Positions 35,847 to 47,549 of a stretch of DNA of 64,000 nt are shown piece by piece. A program made the position numbers and the translations under genes. The first letter of the stretch is position 1; each line of letters starts with the position of its first letter. This stretch comes from Gamsiella multidivaricata. Lineage: Eukaryota > Mortierellomycota > Mortierellomycetes > Mortierellales > Mortierellaceae. The DNA is taken from positions 248,001 to 312,000 of the forward strand of contig NW_026251710.1 of the NCBI RefSeq assembly GCF_025024155.1, read 5' to 3'. Under the pieces are notes generated by a model. It was not told the origin of the DNA. It searched no databases and saw nothing but the letters and a program-made list of their open reading frames with translations.

Positions 35847-37908
35847 ATGGGAACTCGTGTGTATTTGGGCCATCTCTCCAGAGATGCCTCCGACCGTGAT
35901 GTCGAGGGTCTCTTCAAGAACTATGGAAGACTTCGTGAGGTGACCCTCAAAAACGGATTCGGCTTTGTTGAGTTTAGCGATCCCAGAGACGCTAAGGATG
36001 CTGTCTATGATATCCATGGCAAGGACTTTATGGGTGAAAGGTACGTTTGGCATCCATGCTTCTCTTTTTTCTGCTTCTGCTTTCGCTCCAACTGTTCGGT
36101 TACTATTATGATATGGCTACTGTATCTGGACCATGCAAGATGTGCTGACAAAGCAATTGCGATTGATATAATCACCAGACTGGTTGTCGAACTCGCCCGT
36201 GGCGATAAAAGGGATCGTCGTGAAGATAGAGATGATCGCAGGTATGTACTTTTGCTTGCTGCTGCTACAAAGAGCTGTTAGTTGCTTTTATAGTCAAGTC
36301 AGTCGCATGTGTTGTTTTTAACCATGCATGTACTTTACATGATATCTGTAGATTCCGTCCCCCAGAGAGAACTGAGCACCGTTTGATCGTCGAGAACCTC
36401 GCTCCTGGAGTGAGCTGGCAGGTACGAACTTAATGTATTCCTCAAGTGCGGGACCCAACCTCTTTGTACCATCAACCGCCAAAAGAGGATCTGTTTTCGA
36501 GTCATTCAATATGGCCGCGATGCCTGCGATGCGATATCCAGCCAGAGCTCGGTTGACAGCTCTATTCGGACTTCAGAGGCCCCTATGACTGAATGAAACC
36601 ACGGCCACCAGCTCGCTCGCTCGCCTGGACTTGGGGACCGACAAATTGTATTATCGGATGTGCTTGCTAGCTCGCTAGCTAGCCGGCTCCTTGAGGACCA
36701 ATTGCTCGCCACCTATTCAAGATTTGCGGTCCAGACTGAAGATTGAGAGGAGCAGTATTTCAATACCAAAGGGACCCGATTGGCTCGCGATCTAATGTGC
36801 ATGCTGCAAGAGGATCTTCAAGTGTCTCCAGCCATCTGCGCAGTGTGCGTCCAGTGCGATGCGACCGACGTGAATAGGGGTGCTGTTAATTGGCCAGCCT
36901 GGGATTCCTCAAACCTTTGTCAAGGGCAACGCGGTCGACGGTCCTTCTTATGTGCGGGCGGCCTCTCTCTCCATCCTGTTGTCTGTCATGCCGCGCTGTG
37001 GACCCTAAACCTCCTCTCATTTTCATTCTCTCTATGACCCTTCGTTCTGCGATGTTTGGCCTCCAGGATATCAAGGACCTGATGCGCAAGGCCGGTGAGG
37101 TCACTTTCGCCGACATTAGCAAGGACAACGACAGCCAAGGGTAAGCAGTGAATTATGAGATTTTTAAAGGTGTTCAGGTTCAACACTCAAGATTGGACTG
37201 ACTGATGATTTTATTTTATTGGAATAAAAAAAAATAGTGTTGTTGAGTTTTCGTCTGCTGACGATGTCAAGCAGGCGTTGAGGACCTTAGATGGCGAGGA
37301 TTTGCGAGGCAAGCCTGTGAGCCTTCGTGAGGTAAGTTATTATTACCGACTGTTTTCTTTGTCGTTCGCAAAAACGAAAACAAAAACGTGCAAAGCTGTT
37401 TTAACATTAATGCTGTTTGCCATATTCATAGTTCGATCCATCCCGCGATACCGCTCCTCGTGAAATGGGCCGTGGCGGCGGACGCGACAGAGATCGTGGC
37501 CGTGATCATGGTCGTGACAGAGACCGTCGTCGTTCCCGCTCGCGCAGCAGAGATCGCAACGACAGATACCGCCGCCACTCTCACTCGCGCAGCCCTCGTC
37601 GCGACCGAGACCGCCGTCGTTCCCGTTCACGCAGCCCCCGTCGCGGTGATAGCAGCAAGGATCGTCGTTCAGGACGCAGCGCTCGTCGCTCTCGCAGCCC
37701 TGCTCCTAAAAACCGCAGCCCTGCCGGATCCCCTGCCAGATCCTCTGCGAGATCTCCTGCCAGATCCCCTGCGAGATCCCCTGCGAGATCTCCTGCCCGA
37801 TCGCCTGCCAGAGAACACACGCCCGCTAGAGAGCGCACTCCCTCGAGAGAGCGCTCCTACAGTCCTGTTGCCCGCAGGGATCGCTCCCGAAGTGCTAGCC
37901 GAGACTAG
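35847..37908 (+). CDS. SR splicing factor with two RRMs and RS domain (SRSF1/4/5/6 type)
   Basis: It binds exonic enhancers and promotes pre-mRNA splicing in the nucleus. Exons are 35847-36040, 36179-36241, 36352-36421, 37067-37140, 37238-37331 and 37432-37908; 323 aa. RRM1 (about 3-75) has RNP2 VYLGHL and RNP1 NGFGFVEF. The pseudo-RRM (about 95-165) carries SWQDIKD, the signature heptapeptide of this SR subclass. The C-terminal 150 aa are Arg/Ser dipeptides plus seven or so SPARSPA-like repeats. Intron 3 (36422-37066, 645 bp) is about five times longer than the others and splits the signature after SWQ. An AATAAA lies near 37985. S. pombe Srp2 is a likely functional counterpart. Confidence 0.95.
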
Positions 37909-38119
37909 ATCCTGATTTTACGATAGTCCCGCATGCCTTGGACAGGCGTTATTCATACTTTTAATATTCGTTTTAATTCTGATGAATAAAAACATATGCA
38001 ATTTGGCTTGATCTCCTGGACGCACTGACGACTCTTATTTCTTTGGCCATATAACTGTGAACATATTCATTGTACGAGCAATAGTTTTGTCCGCATTCTG
38101 CAACTGATCGATCTTGGTT

Positions 38120-39064
38120 TTATTGAATATTCTTCATAGCCATGGCTCCGATGATCCAGTTCAAAATGGCCTTGTCCTCTGTCATCTTGGGGTCGATTTT
38201 GTAGTACTGTTCGACAGGGCGAAATGAAAGATTCGATCAATTTTAGGTGCCGCAAGGAAGTGGTAGGAGCAACGATAACGATCCAATGCAGAGCAGGGAC
38301 ATCATGTCCTACTTACCTGCCGAAGCTTTGCCATGTCCTTTTCCTGATCCAGCTTTGAGAACGAGACTAGGATTCCGTCCACGGTCTTGGACATGTCAGC
38401 CAAAACCTCGTCTGGGTTGCCACCAATCCTGACCGCAATCAACGATTTGGTGTCTTCTGTGATACCAAAGCGCTTCAACGACTCTGCAATCTGTTCGATG
38501 GATGGAAGACATAAAAAAACAACAACAATTGCTTGCTTATCAGTGTATGGCAACAGTTGACCTCATCATGACCTGAGTATTTCAGTTCCCCAGCCGATAT
38601 GCATTGCGTGGGATATTGACGGTGATGACGACGTACGTTTTTGGTCGGTGAGAGGTTGTAAATGATTTCAGAGTTCAAGGACTGGGTGCTTAGCTTTCCT
38701 GCCTCGTTGTCTACAGCGGCCTTGGTTGCAGCTGTAAGCAGCTGAAAGACATCCATGATCTAAAATAGCACCATATTTCAAGGATCAAATTCAAGTCCGT
38801 TTGATGCAAGAGATTCTGTTAGATCGATAGTCTTCCTCGTGTCCGTGTCCGTGTCCGTGTTTTTTTTTTTTTTTTTTTTTAGTTGAAGCTAACGGTGGCA
38901 AAGATCAAATATAGTACCAGATTTGATTCAACCATGGCAAAAGTAAGGGTCTTGTCCTGGGCTTGGAGACGCTCCTTGAGATCCGGTGCGTTCATGACGG
39001 ATATAAAGCAAGCCATGTGGATTTCTCCGGCGCTTAGTGCAGGTTCGATTGGATAAGATTCCAT
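38120..39064 (-). CDS. CGI121: KEOPS/EKC complex subunit Cgi121 (TPRKB family)
   Basis: A subunit of KEOPS, which makes t6A37 on ANN-decoding tRNAs; Cgi121 binds tRNA and the kinase Bud32. Exons are 38918-39064, 38637-38759, 38317-38490 and 38120-38206; 176 aa, normal for the family. Recognisable blocks are the N-terminal EIHMACFISVMNAPDL, the core SLNSEIIYNLSPTKNIAESLKRFGI (read across a splice) and the C-terminal helix KAILNWIIGAMAMKNIQ. Intron 1 contains a GTCCGT triplet repeat and a T run (about 38840-38880). It diverges from RNase H1. Confidence 0.93.
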
Positions 39065-39401
39065 GGCTCTTTTGTTCGTTTCAGTTTTCTTGGTAGTTGA
39101 GTTGACTTCCTGTCCGTTGAGTGCTGGACCAAGTTGATTCAGGAATGAGTTGACCAGGGAATGAGAGAGGGAAAGTGTGGGAGTGGGAGCGAAGGTTCAA
39201 AAAGAGGAGGGTGTAGCTGGTTCAAGAAACAGGGCCTCCTCAGGCCTGGTCCCTCTCCACCTGGTTCTTCATTGGTTAAGTGGCTTTGGCAGGGTCCTCC
39301 CCCCAGGGCACTTGCTCAGGGGACAGGGTGTGCTCATATCCATAAAAATCCTGCTGTACCTGGCTTCGAGTTACATGCTCAAGCGAATCCTCCCCCGCAT
39401 C
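39065..39401. promoter_or_regulatory. divergent promoter, CGI121 / RNase H1
   Basis: 337 bp between outward-facing starts. An alternative in-frame ATG of the RNase H1 gene lies inside it at 39375. Confidence 0.5.
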
Positions 39402-40644
39402 ATGCCGAAAGCATCCAAGACTCCCGCTAAAGGTTTTTATGCTGTCCATGTTGGCAGAACGAAGGGTATATACTTTAGCTGGTAAATGCTACAACTCATT
39501 TCTTCATTCATTCTTAGGGGACGACATCAGCTGAATGGCAACCGCTTGTATACACTAACTACTGTCTTTGTGTACACACATAGGGCCGAATGCGAAAAGC
39601 AGGTCAAAGGCGTTATTGGTGCAAAGTTCAAAAAGTTTGAGACACAAAAAGACGCCGAAGAGTTCGTGCGGACTGGACCCAAGGTATATACCAAAGCTGC
39701 CCCCAAGAGCAGCAACGCCGGTGCATCACGGCCGTCGCCTTATGCGGCCGCTGCAGCAGCAAGGGCAGGGGCAACCTCAGCATCAGCATCTGGATCAGGA
39801 TTATCCGTAACAGTATCGTCAACAGCAGGGGAGACCAGCAAGGATCATTATACCAGAGTCAATGGTGTTAGGGTAGCGGCCTCGGACACCATTGTGATTT
39901 ATACAGACGGCAGCTCGCTTTCGAATGGCAAAGTAGGGAGCCAGGCTGGCGTGGGTGTCTTCTTTGGCGTGAATGACCCAAGGAACGTGAGCGAGAGACT
40001 GGATAGTGAACCACAGACGAACCAAAGGGCAGAATTGATGGTAAGGACGTTGCCTCTGCCGCGAGATACTGTATGAGGTTGTCAGTATGTTGAACTCTCA
40101 GGCTGATCTGCTGTATTTTCTTATTTACTCTGATATGTATAGGCTGTCAAGCGAGCATTGGAAGTGTGTGGAAGTGATACTGCACCGCTTGAAATCAGGA
40201 CGGACAGCATGTACACGGTTAACAGTAAATGCCGCTCCTTCATGCATCGTTGCGCTTTCGCTGGGTATCTCTGCATGGGCCATTTCTAATCTACCTCTTG
40301 ATCTCTACTTGTCCACAAAAAATAGTCATTACAAAATGGGCCGACGGATGGATAAAAAACAATTGGCGGAGGAGTGATGGCGCCCCGGTCATGAATCGCG
40401 ATATCATAGAGCCCCTGATCGCCAAGATAAAAAACCGGACGGGTCCTATCAAATGGGTAAGCCAATGCACACTAGATCGGGTCTTGCGATAAAAAGTGAT
40501 AAGGACTAATCTCGGGATGCGTATTCTCTTTCATATATCTTGAAATAGGTGCACGTCCGAGCACACATTGGCACCTTTGGAAACGAAATGGCGGACAGAC
40601 TGGCCAATGCAGGAGCCATACTGCCAAAACCATCATTGCTGTAA
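39402..40644 (+). CDS. ribonuclease H1
   Basis: Degrades the RNA strand of RNA:DNA hybrids in nucleus and/or mitochondria. Exons are 39402-39481, 39584-40040, 40143-40224, 40326-40456 and 40549-40644; 281 aa. The N-terminal hybrid-binding domain is intact (GFYAVHVGRTKGIYFSW, then EFVRTGP). An Ala/Ser-rich linker follows. The catalytic domain has all four acidic residues in context: IYTDGSS, QRAELM, RTDSMY and NEMADRLA, with the basic WADGWIKNNW handle. An in-frame upstream ATG at 39375 would add nine mostly basic/hydrophobic residues (MLKRILPRI), which could be a weak mitochondrial presequence. I chose 39402 as the conserved start. Confidence 0.95.
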
Positions 40645-42274
40645 TCCTCTTGATGCTGGATGTAGCATGTGGATCTTGTACCGATAATAAAGAACATAAA
40701 CTATTATTATTACTATTGTTATTTTCATGGCCGTTAACATGGTTTACAACGTGGTTGGGCATTCTGTTCAAAAGGGCCTCCTGGAATTGTCAGCGATCAG
40801 AGGTTGCTACCTCCACATCATTCGCGAACAGGCCAACTGTGTTCTGATCACACTTTGCGTTAAAGGGGAAAGAAGGATGGATTGGGCCAGATAAGAATGT
40901 CGTTAAAGACCTAAAAAAAAACCAGCTGACTGGAACATGGAATCGCCGAGGCATTACGTCCTCTCTGTGCCTACTGTGCCTACTGTGCCTACAAAAGCAG
41001 CAAAAAGGAGCACTGTATCTTACGGTATTTTTTCGCCGGAAGTTGCAAACATGATCAAGATATCGTGAGTAGATTCCTATTCATACCAGAACAAAGCCTG
41101 TCCTCTTTACTTTTTTTGTAATGGCAGCTCACCGTTGTCATTATCTTTATAGTTGCCATTATCATCGTTCACATGAACGCCCAAGAAAAGAATGATGTGG
41201 TTGATGAGCAAGGAGGAGGTCGCGAGGCAAGTAACCGTCGACATTGGTTTGTTCTGATCCCTTGCTTTTCTAGTGAGCCGCCTGATGCACTCCATTGGGG
41301 TTGCAATGCTACCGACATATTGGTCTGTGTGTAACAGCTGTCTTTTTGTCCCTTGAAAGGGGCTGGATAGTTTTGAACGAACATGAGCCGGTGTAGCCAG
41401 CAACACGGATCAACTGAAATGCAAAGAGACTTGGTGTTGGTCAGCTCTTGCGTCCCACGATTGGATGGGTGACGAGGCAGATCGCCCTTCGCAGGACGTC
41501 GGTTCAACTCCTGCAGGTAGAAATGGTCCCCTTGGATCCTCCTCTTTCAATAGCTGTCACCCCTCCCTAAAAACATCCGCCGAGAGGGGCGACCCGGCCA
41601 CAGTAGGGGAAATGGAAATGCGGATATGTGAATATGTGGATATGAGACGATGCGTGTTCTCCCGCGCATAATTCAGGACACGAGTCCACGCACCACATGG
41701 GCTGAGTATGTACAGCACAAAACATCGTTCTGAACAATGTGTCGAGGGGAGTAAGGCCCTGCAAAAACGGGGCGTATCCAACTAGGAAATAGACAGAAAC
41801 ACGTATAGTGAGGATATAAAGCAATAACGCACGCAATAAGAGATATAAGGGAAGGACGCGTTGTTGGGATCGGCCAGTAAGACACAACCGAAACCGCGGC
41901 AGATTTTTTTTTTCCTGTCCCTCTTTCTGCCACCTTTCTTCTCCCTCTGCTAATTCTTCCCCTCCACACCCACGCTTACCCACGCTTACCCACGCTTACC
42001 CACGCTTACCCACGCTTACCCTCTCACTCTCACTCACTCTCTCTCTCGTCAATTGCAACATCCGTCTGGCTCCCTCGCCCTCGCTCCTCCTCCGCCAGAC
42101 TCGACTTAATTGCTCCCCTCCTCGCCCCTCCTCGGTCCTTGTCCTCATTCCACTCATTCCCTCTCTCATCCCTCCCCTCATTCGCATCCCTCACACCCGC
42201 ATACTCCCTACCGCCTACTGCTTACCACTGCCTGCTATTACCTACTGCCTCAGCCCTCTCCGCCTCCTCTACTC
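40645..42274. other. gene-free interval with short tandem repeats
   Basis: Downstream of RNase H1 and upstream of the Ser-rich gene. It contains a 9-bp repeat (tgcctactg, three units, about 40968-40993) and a 10-bp array at 41971-42020, then CT-rich leader DNA up to the ATG. Overlapping ORFs around 41100-41980 have no recognisable content. Confidence 0.6.
41971..42020. repeat. five exact copies of cacgcttacc
   Basis: A perfect 10-bp tandem array of five units, about 250 bp upstream of the start of the Ser-rich gene. The unit contains TTACC but is not a TTAGGG-type telomere repeat. Confidence 0.95.
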
Positions 42275-45149
42275 ATGCCTATCCCCATAGCCGCACCCCA
42301 CAGTTCCCTCCCTTCCCCGCTTCCCAGTGCTCCTGCCACCAACACCTCCTCCAGCAGTAGCAGTAGCAGCAGCAGCAGCAGCAGCAGTAGCAGTAGCAGC
42401 AGCAGCAGCAGCAGTAGCAGTAGCAGCAGCAGCACTGACAGCGACAGCGCCGTAGGCAGCATCGGAAGTCTCAGCAGCCAACGCACTGGTTCGAGCTACA
42501 CCTTCGGCAGTAGACCGCATACACACACCCTCGACAGTAGCGCCTCCAGACGCTGGAACAGACTACAGCGCAGATCCTCAACCGAAAACATCCTAGCTAC
42601 ACATCGTCACTATCATCATCATCATCACCATCGTCATCATCACCACTCGCCGCGGACGCGCTCCCTTTCCTCCTTTGCTGCGACCCAGCCACTGAGCACT
42701 CGGCTAGAACGACTGTACCATCCTCACCGGCATCCTTGGTATCCTAGTCCGGAGCGTTCGCACCAATTGCTCGACAGCCCCTCGTCCCCCTCGTCCCCCT
42801 CTGCCATTTTCCCTCAACACCAGCATTCACCGTTTGAATCCCATGATCGCACGGCCATCATAAACCGAGAAACGCGCGTCCCTTCATCAACAACAGCATC
42901 ATCCTCACCCCCTAGTATAGGGCACACAGTATCCGCAATAGAAACAACAGCAGTTGTGTCATCAGCTTCTCCCATTTTGTCCCCTCCTTCTCACTCTGAC
43001 AGACAACTAACAAGCCAGCACATGCAGCACCAATTTCATCCTCAAAGGTCCTTTGAACATTCGATGCAACTGGATAGTTCAAGGCCAGCCGGTAATCTTT
43101 CTACTTTTCTCAATTCTGGGGACACGGCTACCCTGAGTGGCCATCAACAGCCCGTATATTCAGCACTCGCGAACGGGTTCGACCATCGATCAGAGCAGCT
43201 ACGAAGCTTTACAGGCAGTACAGAACTCTCCTCCACACCTATGCAACGTTCGTTGACAAACAATCCTGTTATGGCGTCCTACTCCAGTTCTCTCTCCAGT
43301 ATCTCCGCTGCTATTTCTGATCCCAGCTCTGTCTCCATCTCTATATCGTCCTCATCGCCAACGCCCTCCGCTTCCCTTCTGCCCGCACTCCATCTCCCGT
43401 CGTCCTCTTCTGATGAACGGTTAGATGGCCCCAATAGCATTGTGGCTCACGCGTCTGTGACCGAAAGCGCCGCCAACCTTAATTTAGATCGCGGTCTCAT
43501 TGGTGGACGCGCTTCCCACGCGAGCGAACATCGCGCAGGAGGCGATGCGGGCAGGAGGGCTCATGCGCAAGCACGTGGGGACGATAACCGTTCTGATGAG
43601 GTGGACGACCGCATTCACTTCCGTCTATTGAACAACATCTTCTTTTCAACTTCGGCTCGACAGCTCCAGCACAATGACGATCGCGGAACGAGCTCCGCCA
43701 GTCTTTCTCACAATAGGGAGCTGCTGCAGCGTACTATTGACAATGAAGATCAGCGCATGCTGGAGAGTGGGGAGAATAGGATGGACTACGGAACCACTGG
43801 TGCAGACAATACCATGTATACCGGCCATGGGGACGAATTCGCGTCTCTCATGCTCCGTGCACGGGCAGGACAGGAGTTAATAGAGGAAGAGGATGACGAA
43901 GATGACGAGGACGACGGCATCGATCAGATCATCGAGAGCAGGCGTCAGCGTGATTCAGAGGCGTACCCAATGGATATAGAACCGCCCTCACCACTCTCGC
44001 CTTCGAATGTTGAACGTCCTCAGCATGCGGCGCTCTCACCTCATGCAGCTGCAGCTCTTGTGGACATGTTCTCTGCTAGTCGATCAGCTGAGCAACAACT
44101 CGTGATCGACTCATCCACCCCCTCTAACTTGCAGGGATCGCAGCATGAATACGACAACAACCCTTACTTTCGCAGACCAGCCCTCCTTGACTCTTCTGAA
44201 GCGAACAGCAGTCGTCCCCAGGACTCGGTTCACGAAAACCAGTTCAGATCAGGCGAAGCAGGGTCCGATTCCATGACCAGACTAAGGTCGATTTCGACGC
44301 AGTACGAAACAATCCATCGAGAGTATAATAGCCATGGAGGCTGTGGAGAGCGGGCTTCGGTCGTCTGCACGGAAACACAAGGCGACGTGTGGCCGCTCAA
44401 TTTTGACATGTACTATGCCGATGGCGGTGAATTCAACGCTGCACACTCTGTCGAGAACGTTCTGAAGAACGACTCTTCCGTCTATTGGTATGTGTTGCAC
44501 TAATTTCATGGTCGATCTACCATCACTATAATGCTGGCTAACGCAGCAGTATTCATCAAACACACCTTCCTTTTCCTCGCACACGCAGCTCCAGACGATC
44601 GACCAATATCAACATTTGTCTGAAATTATCCGAGCCCCACCAAACTTTTGTACTGACACAGTTCAAGGTAAAGGCACCCACGACGGGCTTTACAGCTCCG
44701 TGCAAAGAAGGGTTGATTTTTATCAGCCATGAGCCCATACCACTGGAGAACACGGTATTGTTTGACAACATGACCCGCGAGCATTACGAGGATTACATGG
44801 AAGGCCTCAGTCAGGGAGCGGCTTTCAATCAGCTGCTTAGGATTCATGGTGCCAGTGCGGATGCACTTGTCCCTGCCGCCTTTTTTCAGATGAATGGGCT
44901 AGATGAGACCTGCACTGTGGATCTCACGCCGAACAGGTAAAGGAGATATCTATAAGCAAGGACCGAGCTCGAGCTGGTGTTGGCCATATTGCATTATTTG
45001 CTGACTAGGAATGCGTATTTAACTTGGCAAAATAGGTCTGGACGATACATTCTTATCAAGCTTCTGCGATCACGGTGCACCAATGCACTGCAAAGACCAG
45101 AGAACATCGATCTGCAGTATCTCGGCTTAATTGGTAGGGCTCTTAAACG

Positions 45150-45189
<40 letters not shown>

Positions 45190-45320
45190 GCCGATTACTG
45201 TGGCATGATGCGAGTGTAGCATTCGACGCCAACTCGGATGCTCATGCCTCTTTATATTTGTCTTTGTCGTTTTTAGGCTTCACAGGCGCACGCTCCTTCG
45301 CATCAGGCGGCCTATTGTAA
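42275..45320 (+). CDS. Ser-rich protein with conserved C-terminal (probable beta-sandwich) domain, 900 aa
   Basis: Function not recognised. Exons are 42275-44487, 44589-44936, 45036-45133 and 45277-45320. The first in-frame ATG (MPIPIAAPHSS) was taken as start; the frame is open further 5' but without ATG. Residues 25-60 are an almost pure Ser run coded by AGC/AGT, residues about 105-125 are His-rich, and about 530-550 are an acidic Asp/Glu run; most of the first 700 aa looks disordered. The last about 190 aa are ordered and span three introns, with motifs SVYCSSRRST, KEGLIFISHEP, the YILIKLLRSR strand and NIDLQYLGLIGFTGARSF, reminiscent of DOC/APC10-like discoidin folds. That fold assignment is inference. 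Intron 3 carries a T38 run (45151-45188). Confidence 0.8.
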
Positions 45321-45741
45321 TCAATAGGGCCCGAATGACAAGTTTTTTTTTGTTTCTGCACTCTTAGAGTATCTACCATGCTATTATATTCCTTTGTTTT
45401 CTATTCGTGCTCGTAGCCATTTGTTGTATATCATAGTTATTTCTTTTAAGATCATCGCTCCCAATGTAACTGTAACTGTAAATGCTGTCCTGGATATGCT
45501 GATCATATTACTCATGAGCTGTATCGCACGCAATGGTGAAAGGTTTTGTCCGCACTCGCATGCATTTCTACACCTATTGGCTTTTTTTTCTTTCTGCAAG
45601 AGTCTTTCCAATGAACAAGCTTTCTCCAAAATGAGCTGTAGGTTTCCTGATGTCTACTCCCTTGTTGTTGTTGGTTTTTTTATTTGCTTTTTTAAAGATC
45701 CGTGATGCGTGCTAGGTTATGATGCAAACTCTCTATGTTGA
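45321..45741. other. tail-to-tail interval, Ser-rich gene / COA6
   Basis: 421 bp between two stop codons. AT-rich; I see nothing but 3' UTR-like sequence. Confidence 0.6.
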
Positions 45742-46330
45742 TTATGCCTTTTCTGCTTTCGCCTTTGTCTCTGCAGCCCTATCCTCGACAGCTTGGTGCT
45801 GTGCTCTCATCCGTTCCAGAATCTCCTTTTGCTCCACTTCCAACACGCGACCTAAGGCCAGAAAAATAAATAAAGGAAAAAAAGGACGTGATGAGATGAA
45901 GATAATTCAGAGTAGGGTTAACACACGATAGAGCCATATCACGACCCCAGTTCCAGGCGCGTTATTCGACAAAGTTGATTCAGAAAGCAAAATCGAGAGT
46001 GTACTTACGTTTATTAAAGTATTCGACCTGTGGTTGGATACAGCCATTCGTGAATAGAGGGATAGATTGAAGAATGAGATCCATATCAGCGCTTTTTCTT
46101 CAATTAGTTCCGCAACCATCCTGGATATCACAGAAGAGAGAGTCCCTTACCCAGCTCTTCATACAGGCGCCTTCGTATTGTTTCCTGAGCTCTTGGCAGA
46201 TAGAGGCTGCCTCCGGAGTAGAGGGGTCCAGAACTTTGGATTCGTCCAGACATGCAAAGTATGCATCACGGACCTTCCAGCACTTTTGACGGTCGGCTCT
46301 TGAAGGGTGGTTAACTGTCTCCTGTGTCAT
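45742..46330 (-). CDS. COA6: cytochrome c oxidase assembly factor 6 (COA6)
   Basis: A mitochondrial intermembrane-space twin-Cys protein that helps deliver copper to Cox2 with SCO proteins. Exons are 46151-46330, 46009-46027 (only 19 nt) and 45742-45851; 102 aa. The fold is CX9C (CWKVRDAYFAC) followed by a second Cys pair around ICQELRKQYEGAC, then SWVEYFNKRR, the family hallmark, which is reconstructed only when the 19-nt exon is included. The C-terminus is an Ala/Glu/Lys helix. There is no cleavable presequence, as expected for a Mia40 import substrate. It shares a 222-bp divergent promoter with CCDC43. Confidence 0.93.
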
Positions 46331-46552
46331 GTTCGTGTTCGTATGGTGAATGCTTTATGGGTTGTCGGACAGCTGTAGTGAAAGGGGGAAGGTGGAGGGG
46401 GCGGGGGCGGGAAGTTGGTGATGCCGAGGGGACGTGGATCTCTTTTCCGTGAAGGAAGTCTTTGTGACTGGCCCCAGAACTAAATGGCATTTGGCCTGGC
46501 CAGGTAAACAGAGTGCGACCGAAACAGCCAGGACAGACGACTCCCAACCACC
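46331..46552. promoter_or_regulatory. divergent promoter, COA6 / CCDC43
   Basis: A compact 222-bp gap with a purine-rich G tract (aggtggagggggcgggggcg, about 46389-46408). No TATA is evident. Confidence 0.6.
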
Positions 46553-47085
46553 ATGACTGAGAGCGACGAGATTGAAACGTTCATCGCAGAGCGCCTTGCT
46601 ACCATCAGTCTGCAGGATGAGGTACTATGTTTCTTTATGTTATCTACACTCTTTCAATCAATACCATGACTTTTCAAAGAAACCTGAAAGGAACTGCTTT
46701 ACTCTGTGTTATCTGACATTTTTTTTTCTCCTTTCGTTTAATATAGGCCATTACAGAGTACTTTGCAAGGATCGTCGAAGAGGAATCGATGGAGGAGCCA
46801 GAGAAGCGCGAGGCGATCTCAGAGCTGCTGGCGGATGTGACCGAAGAACCCACGGCGACGGTGATCGACAGCGTCTTTGAGTTCTGGAACATTATGAAGA
46901 AAGAGCAGGAAAAGAAAGCAGAGGAAGAGAAGCGGAAGGCATTGGAAGTCGCCAAAGGTATCAACCACGCAAAAGCACGCTTTGTCTTTTTTTCTTCTGG
47001 ACATTGGAGGTAACAATCAGCGACCATTGAGGCGAAAGAACAGAACGGATATTAACATCACATTTGCTTTTTTTCCTTCTCCGTG

Positions 47086-47119
<34 letters not shown>

Positions 47120-47549
47120 CTCAGAAAAAGAACGCGCGGCGCTAAGAGCAGAATTCGACAACCCCAATAATCGGGAGGGCATCCTTTCCATGTCCTCACG
47201 CCACGTCGTCAAGAACATGACGAAGGAAGAGCGTAAGAAGCGTGATGCCCTTTTGGCACAGTACGGATACGATCTGGATGAAATGGTCGAGGGCGCCGAT
47301 GGCGAGATGGAGATCGTTTACAAAGACCGATCAGGTGGATCCAAAGCCGCCGTCTCCACCTCAGACCCTTTGCTCATGGCCAACACGAACGGAGAAGTCG
47401 TCAAGCAGAAGGACGCGCAACGGAGGGCGGAGATGAAGAAGGCGAGCGAGAACGAAAAGGAGAGGAATAAACTGGCCTTGGAGAAGCAGCGACTGGCGCA
47501 GGATAAGGAAAAGCGACGGACACAGAAGAGTGAGAAGCGTAGGATGTAA
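46553..47549 (+). CDS. coiled-coil domain protein of the CCDC43 family
   Basis: A small, widely conserved eukaryotic protein of poorly known function. Exons are 46553-46621, 46747-46957 and 47125-47549; 234 aa. The N-terminal helical part contains IETFIAERLATISL and EEPEKREAISELLADV, followed by a Lys/Glu coiled coil (MKKEQEKKAEEEKRKALE) and a highly charged tail. The first intron is 125 bp. The second acceptor is preceded by 33 consecutive T (47087-47119), an extreme polypyrimidine tract. The frame is continuous over both junctions (AK|EKERAALRAEF). Confidence 0.88.

Noticed and set aside
41460..41525. tRNA-like fragment with ggttcaactcc
   Set aside because: A B-box-like sequence is present but no consistent acceptor, D or anticodon stems form around it.
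41971..42020. Interstitial telomere repeat
   Set aside because: The unit cacgcttacc contains TTACC but not the TTAGGG/CCCTAA repeat usual in filamentous fungi.
42110..42274. Extension of the Ser-rich protein upstream of 42275
   Set aside because: The frame is open but has no ATG, and the translation is CT-repeat noise. The leader is better read as 5' UTR.
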